A stretch of DNA of 64,000 bases, from positions 620,001 through 684,000 of the forward strand of contig NZ_CABVIX010000001.1 of the NCBI RefSeq assembly GCF_902498185.1, given 5' to 3'. This document shows, in pieces, positions 1-7,248 of the stretch. The notes beneath the pieces are model-generated. The model ran no database searches. It was not told the DNA's origin and saw only the letters and a program-made list of their open reading frames with translations. The position numbers and the translations under genes are program-made. How positions within the stretch are numbered: position 1 is the first letter of the stretch; every line of letters starts with the position of its first letter. The stretch is from Pseudomonas fluorescens (GTDB taxonomy: Bacteria; Pseudomonadota; Gammaproteobacteria; Pseudomonadales; Pseudomonadaceae).

Positions 1-186
1 CTCATGGGCGGCCATGCCATGGGCTGGGAGAGCGAGACCTTCAGCGAGCAACAACTGGCCATCACCCGGGGCTGGCTCAACAGCTATGCCCTGACGATTT
101 CCGGCGGCGCTTCGGAAGTCCAGCTCAATGTGATCGCCAAGCGTGTGCTTGGCCTGCCCGATGCAAAGAAAGGAGTGATGCAATGA
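1..186 (+). CDS. Acyl-CoA dehydrogenase, C-terminal fragment (cut by window edge)
   Basis: Only the last 61 codons are in the window; the start lies upstream. The C-terminal stretch SEVQLNVIAKRVLGLPD matches the end of the FAD-binding helix of acyl-CoA dehydrogenases (the xExQxNxIAxRxLGLP signature). The stop codon overlaps the next start in ATGA, so the two acyl-CoA dehydrogenase genes are translationally coupled. Known steroid degraders use obligate heterotetrameric (alpha2beta2) dehydrogenases built from two such adjacent genes (ChsE1-ChsE2 type; Scd1A/Scd1B type in cholate-degrading Pseudomonas). This fragment would be the subunit with the complete C-terminal signature. Assignment to a particular side-chain cycle is inference. 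Confidence 0.85.
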   Translation, partial: LMGGHAMGWESETFSEQQLAITRGWLNSYALTISGGASEVQLNVIAKRVLGLPDAKKGVMQ

Positions 187-1337
187 ACCTGGTCTATAGC
201 GACGAGCAGCGTCTGCTGGCCGACAGCGCCCGGGACTTTCTCGCTGCCCGAAGCCCGGTCGCTGCCCAGCGTCGCCTGCGCGACGAGGCCAGTATCCAGG
301 GCTACGATCCTGACGTCTGGCGCGATGCGGTGGCGCTGGGCTGGAGCGCCATTCCGTTTCCCGAACAGTTCGGCGGGCTGGACTTCGGCTGCATGGGGCT
401 GGGACCGGTATTCGAGGCAATCGGCCGCAACCTCTCGGCCACGCCCCTGCTGTCCAGCGTGGTGGTCAGTGGCTCGCTGCTTCACCTGTGCGGGACGCCC
501 GCGCAGCAGGAGCAGTGGCTGGTGCCGAGCATCAGCGGCGAGCGGCGCCTGGCGCTCGCATTGGACGAACACGCGCGTCATGACCCACGCGGCACGGCGC
601 TGCTGGCCCAGGCGGATGGCGATGGCTATTGCCTGCAGGGCAACAAGTACTGGGTGCTTGATGGCGTGGGGGCGGATGCCTATGTGGTTGCCGCCCGGGT
701 CTCGGGTCAGGCGGGCGACGCGCAGGGCATCGGCCTGTTCCTGCTGCCCGCCGACACGCCGGGGCTCTCGTGCAGCAGATTGCCGCTGATCGACGCACGC
801 AATTGTGCGCGCCTGCACCTTGAGCAGGTGCGGGTAGGGCCACAGGCATTGCTCGGCCAGCCGGGCCAGGGGTGGACTGGCCTCGATCTTGCGCTGGACC
901 GTGGCCGCGCCTGCCTGGCCGCCGAGCTTCTGGGCGCTGCCGAACATCTCTTCGAGACCACTCTCGAGTACCTCAAGACCCGCGTCCAGTTCGACACCCC
1001 GATTGGCAGCTTCCAGGCCCTGCAGCACCGCTGCGCACAGCTGCATGTCGACCTGGCGCTGAGCCGCAGCGCGGTCATGGCGGCGCTCGCGGCACTGGAC
1101 GACAACAACCTCGACGCCTCTTCGCGGGGACGACTGGTCAGCCTGGCGAAATGGAAGGCCGGTGATACCGCGCTCAAGGTCAGCAACGAAGCGGTGCAGA
1201 TGCACGGCGGCATCGGCGTCACCGATGAGCTCGATGTCGGGCTGTACCTAAAGCGTATCCGGGTGGCTCAGGCAAGCCTGGGTGATCGTGATTTCCAGTG
1301 TCAGCGCTACGCCGACCTGACCCTGGCCTGCGCCTGA
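183..1337 (+). CDS. Acyl-CoA dehydrogenase, second subunit of a split heteromeric enzyme
   Basis: A 384-residue acyl-CoA dehydrogenase: N-terminal helical domain (about 1-115), middle beta domain (about 120-225) and C-terminal helical domain with QFDTPIGSFQALQHRCAQL near 275 and QMHGGIGVTDELDVGLYLKR near 340. The usual C-terminal xEIQxNIIAxRxLG signature is absent, as in the non-catalytic-end partner of steroid alpha2beta2 dehydrogenases. Its ATG overlaps the stop of the preceding dehydrogenase by 4 bases. Expected reaction is alpha,beta-dehydrogenation of a steroid acyl-CoA with the partner, electrons going to ETF. Which side-chain length it acts on cannot be told from sequence. Confidence 0.88.
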   Translation: MNLVYSDEQRLLADSARDFLAARSPVAAQRRLRDEASIQGYDPDVWRDAVALGWSAIPFPEQFGGLDFGCMGLGPVFEAIGRNLSATPLLSSVVVSGSLLHLCGTPAQQEQWLVPSISGERRLALALDEHARHDPRGTALLAQADGDGYCLQGNKYWVLDGVGADAYVVAARVSGQAGDAQGIGLFLLPADTPGLSCSRLPLIDARNCARLHLEQVRVGPQALLGQPGQGWTGLDLALDRGRACLAAELLGAAEHLFETTLEYLKTRVQFDTPIGSFQALQHRCAQLHVDLALSRSAVMAALAALDDNNLDASSRGRLVSLAKWKAGDTALKVSNEAVQMHGGIGVTDELDVGLYLKRIRVAQASLGDRDFQCQRYADLTLACA

Positions 1338-1353
1338 CGAGAAGGAGAAAAGC

Positions 1354-3042
1354 ATGACCGAGCAACGTTGGCACAGTGCCTGGGCGCAGTTGATCGCGCC
1401 GGGCTCGCCCTTCGAAGTGGTGGCGCCCGCCGAGGGCGGGCCGCGCCATTTCCGTCACACCGCCCCTGACCTGCTCAGTGTCCTTGAAGCAGGGCGCGTG
1501 CATGGAGATCGGGAATTTCTGGTCTGGCAGGACCAACGCCTGACCTTCGCCGACTACTTCGAACAGGTCGACCGCCTGGCGGGGCAACTGGCCCACACGT
1601 TCGGCCTCAAGCCCGGCGAGCGCGTGGCCATCGCCCTGCGTAACCAGCCGGCCTGGCTGGTGGCGTTCGCGGCCGTGCAGCGGTGCGGCGCGGTGTGCGT
1701 GCCTCTCAACAGCTGGGGGCTTCGGGACGAACTGGTCCACGGCCTGGAAGACAGCGGCGCGCGCCTGCTGGTATGCGATGACACCCGCAGGGAGGTGCTG
1801 GTGGCGGACCTGGACACCCTGGGGCTGCCCACCATCGTGGTTGGGGCTGCCCCTCGGCAGGCGCTGCCGGCGTACTGCCACCGCTACGAGTACCTCCTGG
1901 CCGCCGAGTGGCTGCCCGTGCCGGCGCTCCAGCCAGACCCCGACAGCGCGGCCCTGATCCTCTACACCTCGGGCACCACCCGGCGAGCCAAGGGCGTGGT
2001 GTCCAGCCACCGGGCGATCTGCCAGGCGCTGACCGCGCTGGAGTTCCAGGGCGCGTTCTGCGCGCTGAGTTCGCCCGAGCGCATCGGCCCGGTGATCAAC
2101 AGCGGCCTGCCTCCCACGACATTGATGGCAGTGCCGCTGTTCCACGTCAGCGGTTTGCATGCGCAGTTCCTCCTGGCCCTGCGCGCGGGCCGGCGCCTGG
2201 TACTGATGTACAAATGGGAGGTCGAGCGTGCGCTGGACCTGATACGCGACGAGCGCTGTACCCAGTTCAATGGTGCGCCGGTCATGATGCAGCAACTGCT
2301 TGCCTCGACGCGCTTTGGCGGGGCCGACACCACCAGTCTGTTCGGGCTGGGCCTGGGCGGTGGCGCATCTTCAAGCACGCTGCTCGCCGGCATGATCGAG
2401 CGCAAGCCGGACGCCATCGGCGGCAGCGGCTACGGCCTGACGGAGAGCAACGGGATCGGCGCAGCCATTGGCGGCGACCTGTTTGTCTACAAGCCTGGCA
2501 GTTGCGGCTGGCCCTTGCCGATCGTTGATCTGCGCATCGGCGATCACCCCGGGCGCCCGCTGCCTGCGGGGCAACCCGGCGTGATCTGGCTGCGCTCGCC
2601 CACCCTGATGGCAGGGTACTGGAACCTGCCTGAAGAAAGCGCCGACACGTTGTGTGATGGCTGGCTCGATACCGGAGACACCGGCTATGTCGACGACGAA
2701 GGCTTCTTGTACATCAGCGGCCGGGTCAAGGACTTGATCAACCGGGGTGGTGAAAAGGTGTCGGCGGCCGAGGTCGAGGCGTGCATCTGCGAGATGCCCG
2801 GCGTGGAAGAAGCCGCGGCATTTGCCATCCCCGACGTGCAACTGGGCGAGGCGGTGGCCTTGGCGGTACGCGCGCAGCCCGGGCTCGACGAAGCGTCGAT
2901 CCGCGATTTCATCGCTCGGCGGCTGGCGGGCTACAAGGTCCCGGCCCGGGTGTTCATGCAGACCCGGGCGCTGCCACGCAACGCCACCGGCAAAGTGCTC
3001 AAGGCCGAGCTGCGAAAAGTTGTCGATGCCATGGATTCTTAG
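1354..3042 (+). CDS. Acyl-CoA ligase (ANL superfamily), probably for the steroid side chain
   Basis: A 562-residue adenylate-forming acyl-CoA synthetase with RBS AAGGAG a few bases upstream. The A3/P-loop region is YTSGTTRRAKGV (about 204-215), A5 is GYGLTES near 360, A7/A8 is GWLDTGDTGYVDDEGFLYIS then GRVKDLINRGGEKVSAAEVE near 440-475, and the C-terminal catalytic lysine lies in NATGKVLKAE near 547. The P-loop has Arg210 where the family normally has Gly and Ala where Pro is usual. It follows a split acyl-CoA dehydrogenase, so activation of a bile-acid side chain or its shortened form is likely. Three CoA ligases in this island recall StdA1/StdA2/StdA3 of P. putida DOC21, but I cannot say which of StdA1/A2 this is. 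Confidence 0.85.
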   Translation: MTEQRWHSAWAQLIAPGSPFEVVAPAEGGPRHFRHTAPDLLSVLEAGRVHGDREFLVWQDQRLTFADYFEQVDRLAGQLAHTFGLKPGERVAIALRNQPAWLVAFAAVQRCGAVCVPLNSWGLRDELVHGLEDSGARLLVCDDTRREVLVADLDTLGLPTIVVGAAPRQALPAYCHRYEYLLAAEWLPVPALQPDPDSAALILYTSGTTRRAKGVVSSHRAICQALTALEFQGAFCALSSPERIGPVINSGLPPTTLMAVPLFHVSGLHAQFLLALRAGRRLVLMYKWEVERALDLIRDERCTQFNGAPVMMQQLLASTRFGGADTTSLFGLGLGGGASSSTLLAGMIERKPDAIGGSGYGLTESNGIGAAIGGDLFVYKPGSCGWPLPIVDLRIGDHPGRPLPAGQPGVIWLRSPTLMAGYWNLPEESADTLCDGWLDTGDTGYVDDEGFLYISGRVKDLINRGGEKVSAAEVEACICEMPGVEEAAAFAIPDVQLGEAVALAVRAQPGLDEASIRDFIARRLAGYKVPARVFMQTRALPRNATGKVLKAELRKVVDAMDS

Positions 3043-3083
3043 TCTTTCCAGACGATGAATGCCCTGCCAGAACCCGAAGAATG
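3040..3083 (+). promoter_or_regulatory. Regulon box (TAGTCTTTCCAGACGATG) and -10, DUF1329 gene
   Basis: The box spans 3040-3057 with core GTC-N6-GAC. A weak -10 (AAGAAT, 3077-3082) follows after 19 bases. The first three bases of the box are the TAG stop codon of the upstream CoA ligase. Start of the DUF1329 gene is at 3123. Confidence 0.7.
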
Positions 3084-3122
3084 AGGCTCACTTGAAAGCT
3101 TTTTCAGCGAAGGAGGCAATAC

Positions 3123-4505
3123 ATGAAAATAACAACAACAGGTGTCGTGCTCGCAGCCACGTTAGTGGCCAATACCGGACTGATCAGCAGCGCATCGGCC
3201 CAGGTGTCCCCGCAGGAGGCGGAAAAGCTGGGCAAGGAACTGACCTGTGTCGGTGCGGAGCAGGCGGGTAACGCCGCAGGCACCATTCCACCGTACACCG
3301 GCAAGTACCTGGGCGAAGTACCGGGCTGGAAGCATGTGAAGTTTTCCGGCGACCAGCCGGTGGACCCCTATGCGGCCGAGAAGCCCATCGCGGTGATCAC
3401 CGCGCAGAACATGGCGCAGTACGAGGCCCACCTGACCGAGGGCCAGAAGGCCCTGCTGAAGAAGTACCCCAGCACCTACAAGATGAATATCTATCCTGGG
3501 CATCGCGATTTCCGCTACCCGGACTATGTCTGCGAGCGGGTCAAGTCCAACGCCCTCAACGCCAAGCTGGTCAACGACGGCCTGGGCATCGAAGGCCTTG
3601 GCCAGGTCCCGTTCCCAATCCCCAAGAACGGCATGGAGGTGCTGTGGAACCACCAGTTGCCAGCGCGCGCCTACACCGAGGAGAAGATCAGTGACCTGGC
3701 GTCCGTGCTGCCTAACGGCAGTATCGGCTGGGGACGCGCCCATGCGCGCAACCTGTCGCAGGCCAACTCGCCGACCAAGGAGCCCAGGACCGAGGACAAG
3801 ATCCAGGCGATGAGCTACAACACCACGCTCAAGCCGGCCCGTGACAACGGCGTGATCAGCATTGCCCATGAGCCCTACAACTTCGCCACCGAAGCGCGCC
3901 AGGCCTGGAACTACAGCCCGTCTACCCGGCGTGTGCGGCAGTTGCCAGGCTACGGTTACGACCAGCCCATGATCGGCACCAACGGCACGATGATCGTCGA
4001 CGAAGACCGCCTGTTCAATGGCGGGCCCGAGCGCTACACCTGGAAGCTGATCGGCAAGCGTGAAATCTACAGCCCGGCCAACGCGTTCAAGGCCAACGGG
4101 GCGGGGGTCAAGTACGCCGATCTGTTGACGCCCAACCATCCCAACCCCGAGTTCCTGCGGTTCGAGCTGCGTCGGGTCTGGGTGGTCGAGGCGCAGTTGA
4201 AGGAAGGGTTCCGCCATGTGTATGGCAAGCGCGTGCTGTTTGTCGATGAAGACACCTGGAACGCGGTGATGGCCGACAACTACGACAGTCGTGGGCAGTT
4301 GTGGAAGCATGCGCTGATCAACTACTACTACCACCCTGACATGAGTGCCTGGCAGGCCGGTTCGCAGTTCTTCATGGACCTCAACTCCGGGCAGTACACC
4401 GGCTACGGGATGACCAACGAAGCGAAGAAGGGGCCGATCCTCAACGAAGCCAAGTTCACTCCGGACATGTACACCTCGGACGCAGCGAGGGCGATCGGGC
4501 GTTGA
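3123..4505 (+). CDS. DUF1329 outer-membrane-associated protein
   Basis: A 460-residue protein with a signal peptide (hydrophobic 8-22, cleavage likely after SASA near 25). The body matches DUF1329 (LolB-like fold) through blocks such as YPGHRDFRYPDYVC near 125, RRVRQLPGYGYDQPMIG near 265 and YDSRGQLWKHALINYYYHP near 390. DUF1329 proteins are typically encoded with DUF1302 and RND/MMPL transporters and are thought to help move hydrophobic molecules across the outer membrane; that role is inferred, not proven here. RBS AAGGAGG is optimal. Codons 2-6 carry an AAnAAnAAnAA tract. A paralogue of similar length is at 50994. A strong terminator follows. Confidence 0.88.
   Translation: MKITTTGVVLAATLVANTGLISSASAQVSPQEAEKLGKELTCVGAEQAGNAAGTIPPYTGKYLGEVPGWKHVKFSGDQPVDPYAAEKPIAVITAQNMAQYEAHLTEGQKALLKKYPSTYKMNIYPGHRDFRYPDYVCERVKSNALNAKLVNDGLGIEGLGQVPFPIPKNGMEVLWNHQLPARAYTEEKISDLASVLPNGSIGWGRAHARNLSQANSPTKEPRTEDKIQAMSYNTTLKPARDNGVISIAHEPYNFATEARQAWNYSPSTRRVRQLPGYGYDQPMIGTNGTMIVDEDRLFNGGPERYTWKLIGKREIYSPANAFKANGAGVKYADLLTPNHPNPEFLRFELRRVWVVEAQLKEGFRHVYGKRVLFVDEDTWNAVMADNYDSRGQLWKHALINYYYHPDMSAWQAGSQFFMDLNSGQYTGYGMTNEAKKGPILNEAKFTPDMYTSDAARAIGR
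3128..3138 (+). promoter_or_regulatory. Candidate Crc/Hfq site (AATAACAACAA)
   Basis: Perfect AAnAAnAAnAA tract in codons 2-6 of the DUF1329 gene. AAnAAnAA near a start codon is the known Hfq/Crc catabolite-repression (CA) motif of Pseudomonas. Function here is inferred. Confidence 0.6.
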
Positions 4506-4520
4506 TGGCGCTGTAAAGAG

Positions 4521-4550
4521 AACGCCCGGCCAATTGGCCGGGCGTTTTCG
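4521..4550. terminator. Bidirectional intrinsic terminator
   Basis: A perfect inverted repeat, AACGCCCGGCC-AATT-GGCCGGGCGTT (4521-4546), with a T run on the plus side and an A pair on the other. It lies between the convergent DUF1329 and MFS genes, so it can serve both. Confidence 0.9.
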
Positions 4551-4579
4551 TATGGGGCATGCAAGCGCTGCGCGTTGGC

Positions 4580-5920
4580 CTAGGCTACGGTCGCCGCCCG
4601 CGCAGGCACTACCGCCACATCCACCGACTGTGCCAGCTGACGCCGATACCCCGGCAACGCCAGGCCCAGGAAGATCGCCGCCAGCACCAGCATCGAGACC
4701 GACGCCGCCAGCGCATAGCGTAGCGATTCGGCACCCAGGGTCGGCAGGAACAGGTCACTCAGCAGTCCGATCAGCAGCGGCCCGATACCCACCCCGAGCA
4801 AGGTCATCGCCATGACGAAGATCGCTGTGGCCTGGGCAAGCCGGTTGGCCGGGAACAAGTGGGTGATCGCGCCCAGGCAGGGCGTTGCCCACCACACGCC
4901 AAAGAAGGCGAACATGCTGTAGAAGACGAACGCCTGGGGCACGGCGATGCCGCTTATCTGCAGCGCTGGGCCCGCTGGCCAGAGGAAGTAGGCCAGGGCA
5001 AACGGAATGCTGATCAGCGTGCCCAGCAGCGGCACCCCGATCTGCCAGCCTGCATCGCGCCGGGCCATGCGGTCGGTGACGATACCGCAGACCAAAGTAC
5101 CCAGCGTCGCGCCGGTGCCGCCGACCACGCCGACCAGAAAACCGGCTTGCTGCACATTCAGACCATGGGAGCGGATCAGAAAGCTCGGGCTCCAGGTGCC
5201 GATGGCGTAGCCAGCGATCGCGGCCGTGCCACCCGTGAGCACCAACCACAGGAACGAGGGCGTCTTCAGCAGCTCCAGCAATGTCTGCAACCAGCCTTCG
5301 CGGACCTCGGTCCCGTCCGGGTGCGTGGGCAGGGCCGCCGGCTTGGCGGTACGCACGGTGAACAGCAGGAGCAGCCCGAGAAAGATGCCCGGCGCGCCGA
5401 TCAACAGGAACGCGAGCCGCCAGCCATGATGCTGGGCAATCCAGCCACCGAGACCGAGACCGACGATGGCGCCCAGGCTCGAGCCGAGCATCAGCACCGC
5501 CAGCGCAGTGGAGCGTCGCCGCGCCGGATACAGCTCCGACACCATGGCCACCGACGGGGCCGTGCCCCCGGCTTCACCCACCGCCACGCCAATGCGCGCC
5601 AGCACCAGCATCAGGAAGCTGCCGGCCAGCCCGCACATCATGGTCATCACGCTCCAGGCGATACAGCTCAGGGCGATCACCGGCTTGCGGCCTATGCGGT
5701 CGGACAACCGCCCGAGCGGGAAGCCGAACACGGTGTAGAACACCGCGAAGGTGACCCCCGAAAGCAGCCCGATACCGGTGTCAGAGATGCCGAATTCGAG
5801 TTTTACCGGCTCGATCAGGATCGCCATCAGCTGGCGGTCGATGTAGTTGAAGACGTAGATGGCGGCGAGCACGAACAGCGCGTAGTGCGTTCGCCAGGTT
5901 ACTGGGTTGGAAGTGTTCAC
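4580..5920 (-). CDS. MFS transporter, candidate steroid/organic-acid importer
   Basis: A 446-residue major facilitator with about 12 hydrophobic segments. The loop 2-3 motif GRLSDRIGRKPVIALS near 75-90 and the membrane-start FNYIDRQLMAILIEPVKLEFG near 22-42 resemble the ACS/spinster-like group. I start at the GTG at 5920 (VNTSNPVTW) because GGGAG lies 9 bases upstream, and because the promoter box at 5982-5999 predicts transcription starting near 5949, downstream of the more distal ATG at 5977. It is transcribed away from the side-chain operon and shares the same type of box, so uptake of a bile acid or partly degraded steroid is plausible. The substrate cannot be read from sequence. Confidence 0.85.
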   Translation of the reverse strand: MNTSNPVTWRTHYALFVLAAIYVFNYIDRQLMAILIEPVKLEFGISDTGIGLLSGVTFAVFYTVFGFPLGRLSDRIGRKPVIALSCIAWSVMTMMCGLAGSFLMLVLARIGVAVGEAGGTAPSVAMVSELYPARRRSTALAVLMLGSSLGAIVGLGLGGWIAQHHGWRLAFLLIGAPGIFLGLLLLFTVRTAKPAALPTHPDGTEVREGWLQTLLELLKTPSFLWLVLTGGTAAIAGYAIGTWSPSFLIRSHGLNVQQAGFLVGVVGGTGATLGTLVCGIVTDRMARRDAGWQIGVPLLGTLISIPFALAYFLWPAGPALQISGIAVPQAFVFYSMFAFFGVWWATPCLGAITHLFPANRLAQATAIFVMAMTLLGVGIGPLLIGLLSDLFLPTLGAESLRYALAASVSMLVLAAIFLGLALPGYRRQLAQSVDVAVVPARAATVA

Positions 5921-5955
5921 TGCGGGTCGCTCCCGGTCTTGTTTTGGTGTGCGTG

Positions 5956-5999
5956 ATCGTCTGCCCGCTCCGGCCAATTTTCATCGTCCGTTCAGACCA
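5956..5999 (-). promoter_or_regulatory. Regulon box (minus strand) and -10, MFS gene
   Basis: Box on the minus strand at 5999-5982: TGGTCTGAACGGACGATG. A weak -10 (GACGAT, 5961-5956) follows 20 bases later. It faces away from the sister box at 6033, giving a divergent promoter pair. Confidence 0.65.
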
Positions 6000-6032
6000 A
6001 TTGCGCAGCACCGGGCAAGGGGCTGCGAAACC

Positions 6033-6076
6033 TAGTCTCGACGGACGATGTTTCGGCAACGTCTGGCATCAATCAT
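6033..6076 (+). promoter_or_regulatory. Regulon box (TAGTCTCGACGGACGATG) and -10, side-chain operon
   Basis: Box at 6033-6050, then 20 bases, then AATCAT (6071-6076). The same AATCAT at the same distance follows the box at 32577. Drives the operon starting at 6166. Confidence 0.72.
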
Positions 6077-6165
6077 CTGCTCATTACCGGTAGCACGGCG
6101 TCCCTCGTCGCCGAGCGGCTGGATTCTGGCATGTCCGGCAAATCCCAAGAAGTGAAGGAGCTGAA

Positions 6166-7248
6166 ATGAGCATCTTGTTCGAGCCGTTGGCCCTGGGCGA
6201 CCTGCAACTCGCCAACCGCATCGTCATGGCGCCGATGACCCGCAGTCGCGCTGGCGGCGACGGTGTGCCCAGCGCGGAGATGGTCGAGTATTACCGTCAG
6301 CGCGCCAGTGCCGGGCTGATCATTGCCGAGGGTACCGCGCCGTCCGCCGCAGGGATGGGTTATTGCCGCACCCCGGCGATCTACAGCGCGCAGCAGATCA
6401 GCGCCTGGCGCCGGGTCACCCAGGCCGTGCACGGGGAGGGCGGTCGTATTGTCCTGCAACTGATGCACGTCGGCCGCGCCGCCAGTCATCACAACAAGCC
6501 CAAGGATGCGCACACCGTGGCCCCTTCGGCACAGCGCGCGCGCACCCGGCTGTTCACCGATACGGCCGGCATGGTGGATGCAGACGAGCCGCAGGCCCTG
6601 ACGCTGGCAGGTATCGAAGCGGTGGTCGAGGAGTATCGCCAGGCTGCGGTCAACGCGCGAGAAGCGGGCTTCGACGGCGTCGAGCTGCACTGCACAAGCG
6701 GCTACCTGCCCATGCAGTTCATGGCTTCGGGCAGCAACCTGCGCGAGGACCAGTACGGCGGCAGCGCACTGAACCGTGTGCGCTTCGCCCAGCAAGTGCT
6801 GGAGTCGATGGCGGGTGCGATCGGCGCTGGCCGCGTTGGCTACCGCCAGTGCCCTGGCAACAGCTACAACGATATCGAGGACGCGGACCCTGCCGCGACG
6901 GCCGCCGCCCTGTGCGCCGCAGTCTCGCCCTTGGGCCTGGCCTACCTGCACATCATGCGCTCGCCTGTGCCAGGCCTCGATGCCTTCGCGTTGGCGCGCG
7001 GGCACGGCGCCGCAGGGCTGATCCTCAATGACGGCTTCGATGGTGAGTCGGCCGCGGCCGCAGTGGCAGCGGGGACGGGCGATGCCGTGTCGTTCGCCCG
7101 GCACTTCATCGCCAACCCGGATCTAGTCGAGCGCCTTCGCCAGGGCCTGCCCCTGGCCGGTTTCGACCGGCATACGCTCTATACCCCCGGCGCCCGGGGC
7201 TATTCGGACTATCCCGCCTACCAGGGCACCCTGGAGGTGACGCCATGA
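6166..7248 (+). CDS. Old-yellow-enzyme family NAD(P)H:flavin oxidoreductase with altered active site
   Basis: A 360-residue FMN-dependent TIM-barrel ene-reductase. Recognisable blocks are RIVMAPMTRSRA near 20, QLMHVGRAASHH near 98, LREDQYGGSALNRVRF near 190 and a C-terminal YTPGARGYSDYP. In the substrate-binding signature (usually HxxHGYL or HxxNGYL) this protein has HCTSGYL: His175 and Tyr180 are kept, but the second His/Asn is Ser178. That suggests a changed substrate or reaction. It is first in an operon of side-chain genes and overlaps the next start by 4 bases. RBS AAGGAG is 5 bases from the ATG. A steroid enone or enoyl substrate is inference. Confidence 0.87.
   Translation: MSILFEPLALGDLQLANRIVMAPMTRSRAGGDGVPSAEMVEYYRQRASAGLIIAEGTAPSAAGMGYCRTPAIYSAQQISAWRRVTQAVHGEGGRIVLQLMHVGRAASHHNKPKDAHTVAPSAQRARTRLFTDTAGMVDADEPQALTLAGIEAVVEEYRQAAVNAREAGFDGVELHCTSGYLPMQFMASGSNLREDQYGGSALNRVRFAQQVLESMAGAIGAGRVGYRQCPGNSYNDIEDADPAATAAALCAAVSPLGLAYLHIMRSPVPGLDAFALARGHGAAGLILNDGFDGESAAAAVAAGTGDAVSFARHFIANPDLVERLRQGLPLAGFDRHTLYTPGARGYSDYPAYQGTLEVTP

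Noticed and set aside
5921..5977. MFS transporter starting at the ATG at 5977
   Set aside because: It would begin upstream of the inferred transcript start and add a hydrophilic Arg-rich tail. The GTG at 5920 has a ribosome binding site.
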